Shown: positions 33,407-42,190 of the stretch, piece after piece | How positions within the stretch are numbered: the first letter of the stretch is position 1 | Layout: each line of letters starts with the position of its first letter | Source of the DNA: Ruminococcus sp. | Lineage (GTDB): Bacteria > Bacillota > Clostridia > Oscillospirales > Ruminococcaceae | Reading direction: 5' to 3' | DNA length: 64,000 nucleotides | Assembly: GCA_017519145.1 (NCBI GenBank) | Contig: JAFWTA010000038.1 | Span: 48,981-112,980 of the forward strand | Translations under genes and position numbers: made by a program | The notes under the pieces: generated by a model | What the model saw: only the letters and a program-made list of their open reading frames with translations | Database searches by the model: none | What the model was told of the DNA's origin: nothing

Positions 33407-35299
33407 ATGAAGGATAATATAAATAATAACGAAAAGGTGACTCTCAGTGAACTGGAGCTGCCTCAGGATCTTAAAAAGCTGTCATTATCACAGTGCGCGG
33501 GACTTTGCAAGGAGATAAGGAACATCCTGATCTCAACTGTTTCCAAAACAGGAGGTCACCTTGCATCAAATCTCGGTGCAGTTGAGCTGACAATGGCACT
33601 GCACCGCAATTTCAATTCTCCCGAGGACAAGATAGTCTGGGACGTAGGTCATCAGGCATATACCCACAAGATACTTACCGGACGTCTGGACCGTTTTTCC
33701 ACACTCCGTCAGGAGGGCGGTATATCAGGATTTCCAAAGCCCAATGAATCTCCGCATGATACGTTCATAAGCGGACACAGCAGTACCTCTGTATCTGTTG
33801 CCTGCGGTATCTCCGAGGCAATGAGGCTTCAGGGCAAGGACAATTATGCTGTTGCTGTAATAGGTGACGGTGCAATGTCGGGCGGTATGTTCTATGAGGC
33901 GATGAATAACTGCGGCAGGGATAAGCACAGAAACCTTATTGTCATTCTCAATGACAACAATATGTCTATTTCCAAGAGCGTGGGTTCACTGTCCAAGTAC
34001 CTGACCTCTCTGCGAAACACAGAGAAATATCTCCACACCAAGAGAGCGGTTGAGCGCGGACTCGAAAAGATACCTCTTGTGGGCACAAGTGTTGCCAAGG
34101 GTATCAAAAACGTAAAGGATTCGGTAAAATCCAATATTCTCGAGCAGAGCACCATGTTTGAGGACATGGGCTTCATATATCTCGGACCCGTCAACGGTCA
34201 CAGCCTTTCCGAGCTGGAGGAGGTCTTCCACATGGCTAAGACCTATCACCAGCCTGTCTTCATCCATGTCAAGACAGTAAAGGGAAAGGGTTATATCCCT
34301 GCGGAACAGAACCCCGGTGAATACCACGGTATCTCGAAATTCGATATAACTACGGGAAATCCCGAGGTGGCTGCTGCCGACAGTTATTCTACCGTTTTCG
34401 GCAAGGAGCTTGTGAAACTTGCGGAAAAGGACAACAAGCTCTGCGCCATCACAGCGGCTATGAAGTACGGAACAGGACTTCAGTTCTTCCATTTCAAGTA
34501 TCCGGAGAGGTTCTTTGATGTAGGTATAGCAGAGCAGCACGCCGTTACTTTTGCAGGCGGACTTGCTTCCATGGGAATGACACCTGTTTTCGCGGTGTAC
34601 TCAACCTTCCTCCAGAGAGCCTACGACCAGCTTGTCCACGATGTAGCTATCGGAAATCTCCATGTGGTGCTGGGAGTTGACCGTGCAGGTATTGTCGGTG
34701 AGGACGGCGAGACCCATCAGGGACTTCTTGATGTTCCTATGCTCACCTCCATACCGAATACAGTTATTTTCTCTCCCTCATGCTACTCAGAGATGAAGAT
34801 GTGCATGAAGAAGGCTATATACGAGGAGAAGGGACTTGCTGCTGTAAGATATCCCAGAGGAGCGGAGAAGGTGGAGTTCAGCGAGTTCCACCTTACTACA
34901 GAGCATCTTTTCATACGCGAGGAAAAGAGCAATACCCTCATCATAACCTACGGAAGGCTATACAACGAAGCTTATAAGGCTCAGCAGAAGCTGAAAGCTG
35001 AGGGCATAAACTGCGATATCCTGAAGCTGACAAAGATATTCCCGCTGGAGAACGATCTTGGTGATGAGATAAAGGGATATAAGCGCATAGTATTCTTTGA
35101 GGAGTCTGTGGGCGAGGGCGGTATTTCCGAAAAGGTCGGAGATATACTGTCCGAGCTGGGCTATTGCGGTGATTACAGCAGAGTTACAGCACACGGCTTT
35201 GTCAAGCAGGCTTCTGTAAGGTCATGTCTTGAAAAGCTGGGACTCACGGACAATAAGATGGCTGAGTACATCAGGAGCAAGAGCAATGGCAAGGCTTGA
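33407..35299 (+). CDS. dxs: 1-deoxy-D-xylulose-5-phosphate synthase
   Basis: 630 residues, full length. Thiamine diphosphate enzyme joining pyruvate and glyceraldehyde 3-phosphate, the first step of MEP isoprenoid synthesis. Seen: DVGHQAYTHKILTGR, the TPP motif VIGDGAMSGGM to ILNDNNMSIS (152-188), GIAEQHAVTFAGG and VDRAGIVGEDGETHQG. It starts at ATG 33407 after an unusual leader hairpin. Its end overlaps tlyA. Confidence 0.97.
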   Translation: MKDNINNNEKVTLSELELPQDLKKLSLSQCAGLCKEIRNILISTVSKTGGHLASNLGAVELTMALHRNFNSPEDKIVWDVGHQAYTHKILTGRLDRFSTLRQEGGISGFPKPNESPHDTFISGHSSTSVSVACGISEAMRLQGKDNYAVAVIGDGAMSGGMFYEAMNNCGRDKHRNLIVILNDNNMSISKSVGSLSKYLTSLRNTEKYLHTKRAVERGLEKIPLVGTSVAKGIKNVKDSVKSNILEQSTMFEDMGFIYLGPVNGHSLSELEEVFHMAKTYHQPVFIHVKTVKGKGYIPAEQNPGEYHGISKFDITTGNPEVAAADSYSTVFGKELVKLAEKDNKLCAITAAMKYGTGLQFFHFKYPERFFDVGIAEQHAVTFAGGLASMGMTPVFAVYSTFLQRAYDQLVHDVAIGNLHVVLGVDRAGIVGEDGETHQGLLDVPMLTSIPNTVIFSPSCYSEMKMCMKKAIYEEKGLAAVRYPRGAEKVEFSEFHLTTEHLFIREEKSNTLIITYGRLYNEAYKAQQKLKAEGINCDILKLTKIFPLENDLGDEIKGYKRIVFFEESVGEGGISEKVGDILSELGYCGDYSRVTAHGFVKQASVRSCLEKLGLTDNKMAEYIRSKSNGKA

Positions 35300-36071
35300 C
35301 AGTGAGATGGTGTCACGGGGACTTGCAAGGAGCCGTGAACGTGCCAAGGAGATGATACGCTCGGGAAGCGTCACTGTCAACGGAAAGAATGCGAAAAAGC
35401 CATCGGATGAGGTACTCGCTGAGGATATGATAGAGACTGCCGAGTCGGATGTTTACGTCGGACGCGGAGCGCTGAAGCTTGAAAAGGCATATGAGGAATT
35501 CGGACTCGACCTTAAAGGAAAGGTCTGTCTGGATATCGGAGCTTCAACAGGAGGATTTACCGATTTTATGCTTCAGCAGGGCGCCGAAAAGGTCTTTGCG
35601 GTAGATGTTGGACACGGTCAGCTGGCGCAGTCTCTTATAGCAGACCCGAGAGTCGTTAACATGGAGGGCACCGATATCAGGGAGGTCACTGCTGATGTCC
35701 TCGGCGGACAGGCAGACTTCATATCCGTTGATGTTTCCTTTATATCCCTTACGAAGATACTTCCCAAGGTCTATGAGCTGCTGAAAGAGGGCGCCGTGGC
35801 AGCGGTGCTCATTAAACCCCAGTTTGAGGCAGGCAGGAGCGATATCGGCAAGCGCGGAATCGTAAAGGACAGAAAGGTGCATATCCGTGTGCTTTCTGAG
35901 ATAGACAGCTTTGCATCGACTATAGGTTTTATAACGGAAAAATATACCTTTTCTCCCGTCAGGGGAGGAAGCGGCAATATAGAGTATCTGGTGAAGCTGC
36001 GCAAGTGTGCGGGTGAGCCTGTGATACATGATTTCAGGGAGCTGGCAGACAGCTCATTCAGTAAACTGTAA
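35286..36071 (+). CDS. tlyA: TlyA/YqxC-family rRNA 2'-O-methyltransferase
   Basis: 261 residues from ATG 35286, inside the end of dxs (14-base overlap). N-terminal S4 RNA-binding domain (SRGLARSRERAKEMIRSGSV), then an FtsJ-like methyltransferase with CLDIGASTGGFTDF (motif I) and ISVDVSFISLTKILP. Family members methylate 16S and 23S rRNA ribose; in clostridia the target is inferred. Same place as yqxC in B. subtilis. Confidence 0.92.
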   Translation: MARLDSEMVSRGLARSRERAKEMIRSGSVTVNGKNAKKPSDEVLAEDMIETAESDVYVGRGALKLEKAYEEFGLDLKGKVCLDIGASTGGFTDFMLQQGAEKVFAVDVGHGQLAQSLIADPRVVNMEGTDIREVTADVLGGQADFISVDVSFISLTKILPKVYELLKEGAVAAVLIKPQFEAGRSDIGKRGIVKDRKVHIRVLSEIDSFASTIGFITEKYTFSPVRGGSGNIEYLVKLRKCAGEPVIHDFRELADSSFSKL

Positions 36072-36082
36072 GGAGTGCGACT

Positions 36083-36937
36083 ATGAAGGCAGCATTGTAC
36101 CCTAATTTTCAGAAGCCCAATGCGCTCACCTGCGCCCGTGAGGCCTGTGATGTTCTTGCGGACTGCGGCATAGATGTTTCGGTAAGCGAGATATTCAGAA
36201 AGGACTTTTCGGACAAGCCGCATATTATATTCGAGGACATAAACGAATCCGCAAAGACTGCGGATATAGTTCTGGCTATCGGCGGCGACGGAACTATCCT
36301 GCGCTGTGCAAAGCTCCTTATCGGAACTGATACGAAGCTTCTCGGCATAAACACGGGAACTCTCGGCTTTATGGCAGGTCTTGAAGCAGACCAGCTGGAC
36401 AAGCTCAGTCTGCTTACTACCGGAGAATACGAGATATCCCACCGCATGACACTTGACGTTGTATACCACGGCAAGGACGGGGATATAACAGCTGCTGTGC
36501 TCAATGAGGTCTCGGCGAGATCGGGCAGCTTCCACATATGTGATTTTGACGTTTTTGCCGACGATTACCTGATCGGAAGATATCGTGCCGACGGCGTGCT
36601 TTTCAGCACTCCCTCAGGCTCTACAGCCTATGCACTTTCCGCCGGCGGTCCCGTTATTGAGCCTGATCTTGAATGTATCGAGATGACTCTCATCTGCCCA
36701 CATTCTCTTTTTTCAAGAGCTACAATGTTCAGTCCTTCACGAAAGCTGAGAATGATGGATACCACCACCCGTGTGGACTCCATGGTGATAAGCGTTGACG
36801 GCGAGCATTTCGCGAGCATAGGAGTCGGCGAATCCATTGATATATGCCGCGGAAAGAATGATATCAATTTCGTAAACCTCATAGGAAATTCCTTCCACGA
36901 GTCACTCTGCAAGAAAATGTGCAAGCCCATCAAGTAA
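36083..36937 (+). CDS. nadK: NAD kinase
   Basis: 284 residues. GGDGT motif at 67-71 (AIGGDGTILR), NTGTLGF, and the C-terminal block DGVLFSTPSGSTAYALSAGGP of the ATP-NAD kinase family. It makes NADP from NAD. AAGGAG ribosome site. Part of the dxs-tlyA-nadK-argR-recN run. Confidence 0.96.
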   Translation: MKAALYPNFQKPNALTCAREACDVLADCGIDVSVSEIFRKDFSDKPHIIFEDINESAKTADIVLAIGGDGTILRCAKLLIGTDTKLLGINTGTLGFMAGLEADQLDKLSLLTTGEYEISHRMTLDVVYHGKDGDITAAVLNEVSARSGSFHICDFDVFADDYLIGRYRADGVLFSTPSGSTAYALSAGGPVIEPDLECIEMTLICPHSLFSRATMFSPSRKLRMMDTTTRVDSMVISVDGEHFASIGVGESIDICRGKNDINFVNLIGNSFHESLCKKMCKPIK

Positions 36938-36953
36938 GGAGCAGCTTTTTATT

Positions 36954-37397
36954 ATGAAAAATCGCAGACACGAAGCAATTCTTGAAATAATAACCGAACA
37001 GCCTGTTGCCACTCAGGAGCTTCTTATAGAGCTGCTTGCAGAGCGCGGTATAAAGACCACACAGGCTACCCTGTCAAGGGATATACAGCAGCTCTCACTC
37101 GTGAAGCAGCGCGATGAGAACGGAGTCTATCGCTATTCGATGCCTGCTGCGGCGGCAGCGGAGAAGTCTCTGTTTGAAGAAGCTGTTATCTCGGTGGACT
37201 ATGCCATGAATACCATAGTTCTGAAGTGCCGCGCAGGCATGGCGCAGGGGACCTGCGCTGCGATAGACTCCGTGGAGCATCAGGGCATCGTGGGAACTAT
37301 CGCAGGTGATGATACTATCTTTATTCTCGTGCGCAGCGAGGCAGACGCGAAAAAGCTCTCAAAGAAGTTCCGCAGCGAGCTTTTTCCGAGGAGGTAA
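36954..37397 (+). CDS. argR: Arginine repressor ArgR/AhrC
   Basis: 147 residues. N-terminal winged helix (RRHEAILEIITEQPVATQELL, TQATLSRDIQQL) and C-terminal arginine-binding oligomerisation domain (GTCAAIDS, GTIAGDDTIFILVRS). It controls arginine metabolism. It lies before recN, as in Bacillus. Confidence 0.95.
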   Translation: MKNRRHEAILEIITEQPVATQELLIELLAERGIKTTQATLSRDIQQLSLVKQRDENGVYRYSMPAAAAAEKSLFEEAVISVDYAMNTIVLKCRAGMAQGTCAAIDSVEHQGIVGTIAGDDTIFILVRSEADAKKLSKKFRSELFPRR

Positions 37398-37406
37398 GCT
37401 CTCAGA

Positions 37407-39068
37407 ATGTTAAAGGAAATCTATATACAGAATCTGGCAGTTATAAAGGAAGCAGTAATACCGCTGGACAGGCATCTCAATATATTTACGGGAGAAACAG
37501 GAGCAGGAAAGTCCATACTTATAAACGGTATCAACGCGGTTCTCGGACAGCGCTGTACCAAGGACATAGTCCGTACAGGCTGCGACAAGGCAGTCATAAC
37601 AGCGCTTTTTACCGAGCTTTCCGCTGAGGTCTGCGCTAAGCTTGACGAGCTTGGCATATCTCACGATGACGGAGAGATAACTGTTACCCGTGAGATAAGT
37701 GCAGACGGCGGAAGCGTTTCCCGTATCAATCACAGGACAGCTTCTGCGGCGCTGCTGAAAGAGATAGGCGCTATGTTAATAAATATCCACGGACAGCATG
37801 ATAACCAGATACTTCTGGACAGCGAGAGGCATTTGCAGATACTTGACGACTTCGGAGGTGACGACAGCCTCCTGAGCGAATACAGAGTTACCTTCCGAGA
37901 GCTCCAGCACACTGCGCGGAGACTGGGAGAGCTGAAAAAGCAGGAGCAGTCCCGTATCGAGCGCAGCCGTACTCTCAACGAGATTATAGACGATATAGGC
38001 GAGCTTGAACTGCGTGAGGGCGAAGATGATGAGCTTGAAAAGGAGTATGAGACTGCAAAGAACTCCGAGAAAACGCTCATTGCCATAAAAAATGCGGTGA
38101 GCCTTATAACAGGAGATGAGGCTGCCAATGATATGATAGTCTCGGCAGAAACTGAAATAGCTGCCTATACAGATAACAGCACTCAGCTCAACAGCCTCTA
38201 CGAAAGGCTTTCTGCCGCCGAGATAGAGCTTGCGGACATTGCCTCCGAGCTTGAGAGCTTTGCGGACAAGGTGGAGCTTGACGGTCAGCGTCTTGAATAC
38301 CTCGGCACAAGGCTCAACAACATAAACAAGATGAAGCGTAAGTACGCCACTGACTGTGAGGGGCTCATAAAGCTCTATGACGATGCCTGCCGAGAGATAA
38401 TGCAGCTTGAAAGCTCGGGCAGCGAGATTAAGGAGCTTGCGGAGAAGCGAGAGGCTCTGCTTCACAAGGTCACGGAGCAGGCAAAGGCACTCTATGACTA
38501 CCGCGAGACTGTTGCGGAGCGCTTTACACGCAGAGTTACCGAGGAGCTTGAATTTCTCAATATGGCAGGAGTCATAATTGCCGTAAAACATGAGAAGGGC
38601 AAGCTCACAGTCAATGGCATGGATACGGTGGAGTTCCTTATCTCTGCCAACAAGGGCGAGGAACCCAAGCCCATCTCCAAGATAGCATCCGGCGGTGAGC
38701 TTTCGCGAATAATGCTTGCTCTCAAAAGCGTTATTGCGGATAAGGACTCTATCCCGACTATGATCTTTGATGAGATAGATACAGGCGTAAGCGGTAAGGC
38801 TGCCCAGAAGATAGGCATAAAGCTTCGCGAGATAGGACAGGTGCGTCAGGTCATCTGCGTTACTCATCTCTCTCAGATAGCGGTAATGGCTGACAACCAC
38901 CTGCTTATCGAGAAGCAGATAGTGGGCGACCGCACGGAGACTCACGTTATGCAGCTCGATATGGACGGCAGAGTTGCCGAGATAGCAAGAATTATGGGCG
39001 GAGATGATCCCAGCGACCTTATGCTGGACAACGCCCGTGCAGAGATAAAAAAAGCCTGCGGGCTTTAA
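37407..39068 (+). CDS. recN: DNA repair protein RecN
   Basis: 553 residues. SMC-like ATPase: Walker A FTGETGAGKSILI (from 27), long coiled-coil middle (about 150-370), ABC signature KIASGGELSRIMLALK and Walker B PTMIFDEIDTGVSG. It acts at double-strand breaks. In spore formers spoIVB usually follows; here other genes follow. Confidence 0.97.
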   Translation: MLKEIYIQNLAVIKEAVIPLDRHLNIFTGETGAGKSILINGINAVLGQRCTKDIVRTGCDKAVITALFTELSAEVCAKLDELGISHDDGEITVTREISADGGSVSRINHRTASAALLKEIGAMLINIHGQHDNQILLDSERHLQILDDFGGDDSLLSEYRVTFRELQHTARRLGELKKQEQSRIERSRTLNEIIDDIGELELREGEDDELEKEYETAKNSEKTLIAIKNAVSLITGDEAANDMIVSAETEIAAYTDNSTQLNSLYERLSAAEIELADIASELESFADKVELDGQRLEYLGTRLNNINKMKRKYATDCEGLIKLYDDACREIMQLESSGSEIKELAEKREALLHKVTEQAKALYDYRETVAERFTRRVTEELEFLNMAGVIIAVKHEKGKLTVNGMDTVEFLISANKGEEPKPISKIASGGELSRIMLALKSVIADKDSIPTMIFDEIDTGVSGKAAQKIGIKLREIGQVRQVICVTHLSQIAVMADNHLLIEKQIVGDRTETHVMQLDMDGRVAEIARIMGGDDPSDLMLDNARAEIKKACGL

Positions 39069-39081
39069 TGGAGGAAGAATA

Positions 39082-39618
39082 TTGAAGATATATTCCACAA
39101 GACACGGACAGACCTCATACAACATACAGGAGATAATTCTCGGAACTACCGATATCGGGCTTGACGAAACAGGGGAGCAGCAGGCGCAGGCTCTTGCGGA
39201 GCGGATCGCAGAGCTCGGAACTGTCGATATCATCATTGCTTCTCCCATGAAAAGGGCTCAGAGGACAGCCCGTGCAGTTGCGGAGCGCTGCGGACTTGAT
39301 ATAGTTACCGAGGAAAGATTTCGTGAGTGGGATTATGGTGCCTACGAGGGCAAGAGCCGCTTTACCGAGGGCTTTGCGGAGAACAAGGTGAATTTTGCGG
39401 TCCGTATGGGCGACAGCGGTGAGTCGCTGCTTCAGCTGACCCACAGAGTATATTCCGCTCTTGATGATATCATCGCGGAATACGGCGGCAGGACCGTTCT
39501 TCTTGTGACTCACGGCGGAGTGTGCCGCGTGATCGAGACATACTTCAATGATATGACAAATGAGCAGTTCTCAAACTGGTTCATGGACAACTGCGGACTG
39601 CTTGAATATAATATCTGA
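39082..39618 (+). CDS. Histidine phosphatase (phosphoglycerate mutase-like)
   Basis: 178 residues from TTG 39082, chosen because GGAGGAAG lies 7 bases before it. RHG motif STRHGQTSYN (His8), phospho-acceptor environment EWDYGAYEGKSRF, and second catalytic histidine in VTHGGVCR. The family includes phosphoglycerate mutases and small-metabolite phosphatases; the substrate is not predictable. Confidence 0.9.
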   Translation: MKIYSTRHGQTSYNIQEIILGTTDIGLDETGEQQAQALAERIAELGTVDIIIASPMKRAQRTARAVAERCGLDIVTEERFREWDYGAYEGKSRFTEGFAENKVNFAVRMGDSGESLLQLTHRVYSALDDIIAEYGGRTVLLVTHGGVCRVIETYFNDMTNEQFSNWFMDNCGLLEYNI

Positions 39619-39633
39619 TGACGGAGGGATATA

Positions 39634-41604
39634 ATGAAAATAGGCGTTGATTACTATCCCGAGCAATGGGACAGAGCTTTATGGAATGCAGATGCAGACC
39701 TTATGGCAAGAACGGGGGTAAAGCTTGTAAGACTGGGAGAGTTTGCATGGTCGAGACTTGAACCTAAGGATGGGGAGTTTGATTTTACATGGCTGGACGA
39801 GGCGATAATCAACTTTTCACGCCGCGCAATGGGAATAGTTCTGTGTACACCCACAAGCTGTCCGCCTATGTGGATGTATGAGACCTATCCCGATATAGTA
39901 CAGGTCGGCACAGACGGAAACAGGCTCCAGACCGGCATAAGAGCTCACAGGTGTCTTAATGCTCCCATGTTCCTTTACTATGCAAAGCGTATCACGGAGC
40001 AGCTTGCAAAGAGATATGCCAACAATCCTGCTATCGCTGCATGGCAGATAGACAACGAGCTTGAAGCCTATCCCTGCACCTGCGAGGTCTGCCGCGGACT
40101 TTTCCGTGACTGGCTCATTGATAAATATGATGACCTTGCAAATATAAATGCCGCATTCGGAAATATCGTCTGGAGCGGCGAATACAGTGATATCTCGCAG
40201 ATACAGCCGCCCAATGCCTATCCCAAGGCATGGCAGAACCCTGCGCTCTGTCTGGAGTACAGCAGGTTTTCGGCGGATATGACCGCGAAGTTTGCCCATG
40301 ATATGGCTATGATAATCAAGCGTGAAAATCCAAGGGCAAAGGTCACCACCAACACATTTTTCAGCGAGAATACTCCTGATTTCTATAAGCTTTTCAGCAA
40401 TCTCGATTTTGTCTCCTATGACAATTATCCTCCCGTTAAGCTTACAGATGACTCCGGTATGAGCAGCTCCCACGCATTCAGACTGGATATGATGAGAGGT
40501 GTGAAGCAGAAGAATTTCTGGGTCATGGAGCAGCTCAGCGGTCCAACAGGAAGCTGGATGCCAATGGGACCAACGCCCCGTCCGGGACAGATAAAGGGCT
40601 ACGCAATGCAGGCTATGGCTCACGGAGCTGATACCGTTATGCATTTCCGCTGGCGCACAGCCAACAAGGGCGCAGAGATGTACTGGCACGGTCTCATTGA
40701 CCACAGCAACGTGCCGGGACGCAGATTCAATGAATTTGCAGAGCTTTGCAGACTTGCTCCCAAGCTCAGTGTCATAGAGACTACGGAGCTTGTTTCCGAT
40801 GTGGCTATACTTTATTCCTATGACAACGATGCCGCCTTCAGGATACAGCCGCAGACAGAGGGATTCAGCTACTTTGAGCAGCTCAGGTACTTCCATGCGG
40901 CATTCTCAAAATACGGAGTAAACGTGGATATAGTGCCTCCCACCACTGACCTGTCCAAGTACAAGGCGGTAATTGCACCCTCTATGTATGTTTATGACAA
41001 GAGCTCCGCGGAGAACATCTACCGCTACGTCATCAAGGGCGGAACGGTTGTGATGACTGCAAGGAGCGGTGTCAAGGATCCCTGCAACAACTGCATCATG
41101 GAGCCTCTTCCCACTGTATACAGGGAGATGATAGGAGCTGAGGTCAGTGAGTACGACCCTATAGGCAAGGAAGAGCAGACTATTGTTGATTTTGCGGGAA
41201 ATACATTCAAATGCAGACAGTGGTGTGATATCCTTGAGCTGGGAACAGCCCGTGCATACGCGGAGTATAAGGACAGCTTCTACAGCGGCAAGCCTGCTGT
41301 CACCATGAACCGTTACTGCAGCGGTGTGGCATACTATATCGGAACAGTCTGCCATATGGATTTCTATGAGAAGTTCGCAGGCAATATCATGAAACAGACA
41401 GGCATACCGAGACTCAAGGACCTGCCAAAGGGAGTTGAGGTCACCACAAGGACAAACGGCCTTGACGATTATATCTTCTTCTTCAACAATTCGGAACAGG
41501 AAGCGGATATAACTCTCCCAAAGGCTATGTTCAGTATCATTGACGATACCGAGAAGGACAAGCTGAAGCTGAAGCCCTTCGATATGGATATTGTCAGAAA
41601 GTAG
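39634..41604 (+). CDS. GH42 beta-galactosidase
   Basis: 656 residues. TIM-barrel catalytic domain starting GVDYYPEQWDRALWNADADL; acid/base Glu142 in WQIDNELEAY, nucleophile Glu299 in FWVMEQLSGPTGSW. The four zinc cysteines of the family are present (Cys107, Cys148, Cys150, Cys153). There is no signal peptide, so it works in the cytosol on imported galactosides. The ribosome site GGAGGG precedes the ATG. The C-terminal trimerisation and beta domains are present. Confidence 0.95.
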   Translation: MKIGVDYYPEQWDRALWNADADLMARTGVKLVRLGEFAWSRLEPKDGEFDFTWLDEAIINFSRRAMGIVLCTPTSCPPMWMYETYPDIVQVGTDGNRLQTGIRAHRCLNAPMFLYYAKRITEQLAKRYANNPAIAAWQIDNELEAYPCTCEVCRGLFRDWLIDKYDDLANINAAFGNIVWSGEYSDISQIQPPNAYPKAWQNPALCLEYSRFSADMTAKFAHDMAMIIKRENPRAKVTTNTFFSENTPDFYKLFSNLDFVSYDNYPPVKLTDDSGMSSSHAFRLDMMRGVKQKNFWVMEQLSGPTGSWMPMGPTPRPGQIKGYAMQAMAHGADTVMHFRWRTANKGAEMYWHGLIDHSNVPGRRFNEFAELCRLAPKLSVIETTELVSDVAILYSYDNDAAFRIQPQTEGFSYFEQLRYFHAAFSKYGVNVDIVPPTTDLSKYKAVIAPSMYVYDKSSAENIYRYVIKGGTVVMTARSGVKDPCNNCIMEPLPTVYREMIGAEVSEYDPIGKEEQTIVDFAGNTFKCRQWCDILELGTARAYAEYKDSFYSGKPAVTMNRYCSGVAYYIGTVCHMDFYEKFAGNIMKQTGIPRLKDLPKGVEVTTRTNGLDDYIFFFNNSEQEADITLPKAMFSIIDDTEKDKLKLKPFDMDIVRK

Positions 41605-41610
41605 GCAATA

Positions 41611-42045
41611 ATGAGGATAGTTTTACAGCGAGTTACCTCCGCAAGCGTTAAAGTTGACGGAGAGGTGATCGGAAGGATCGGAACGGGATTTCTTCTGCTC
41701 TTCGGAGTAGGTCACGAGGATACCGAGGAGGACTGCCGCAGGCTTGCCGACAAGATCTCGGGACTGCGAATATTCTCAGATGAAAACGATAAGATAAATC
41801 TTGACCTTGACAGTGTAGGCGGAGAGCTTCTTGTGGTTCCGCAGTTTACTCTTTATGCGGACTGCCGCAAGGGAAACCGTCCGAACTTCATACAGGCAGC
41901 CAAGCCCGAAAAGGCAAATGCGCTGTATGAGTACTTTGTGGAGTATCTCAGAAGCAAGGGAAAGCACGTTGAAACGGGCTCATTCGGCGCCGATATGAAG
42001 GTGGAGCTCCTCAATGACGGACCTTTTACAGTAATACTTGAATAA
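41611..42045 (+). CDS. dtd: D-aminoacyl-tRNA deacylase
   Basis: 144 residues. [18 protein letters not shown] at the start, catalytic region [18 protein letters not shown] and the Gly-cisPro-type motif NDGPFTV near the C-terminus, all diagnostic. It removes D-amino acids from tRNA. It starts 6 bases after the galactosidase gene. Confidence 0.97.
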   Translation: MRIVLQRVTSASVKVDGEVIGRIGTGFLLLFGVGHEDTEEDCRRLADKISGLRIFSDENDKINLDLDSVGGELLVVPQFTLYADCRKGNRPNFIQAAKPEKANALYEYFVEYLRSKGKHVETGSFGADMKVELLNDGPFTVILE

Positions 42046-42083
42046 AAAAGTCCCGACACATGAGTAATAAGTCGGTAATACAA

Positions 42084-42116
42084 TGCCCCGAAACGCTTTT
42101 GTAACGTCTCGGGGCA
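42084..42116 (+). terminator. Terminator after dtd
   Basis: An 8-bp stem TGCCCCGA/TCGGGGCA (42084-42091 with 42109-42116) with an inner ACG/CGT pair set, followed by TATTTTAC. Its core resembles the hairpins at 265-296 and 3661-3687. Confidence 0.8.
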
Positions 42117-42190
42117 TATTTTACTATTGGCAGCTAATCAAAGCTGAATAAAGCGAGCTCAACCGGCAAGACTTACCATGAGGTGATAAA

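Noticed and set aside
37776-39248. Long open frame on the minus strand opposite recN
   Set aside because: It mirrors the codon pattern of recN, has no ribosome site and its protein looks like no family; recN is certain.
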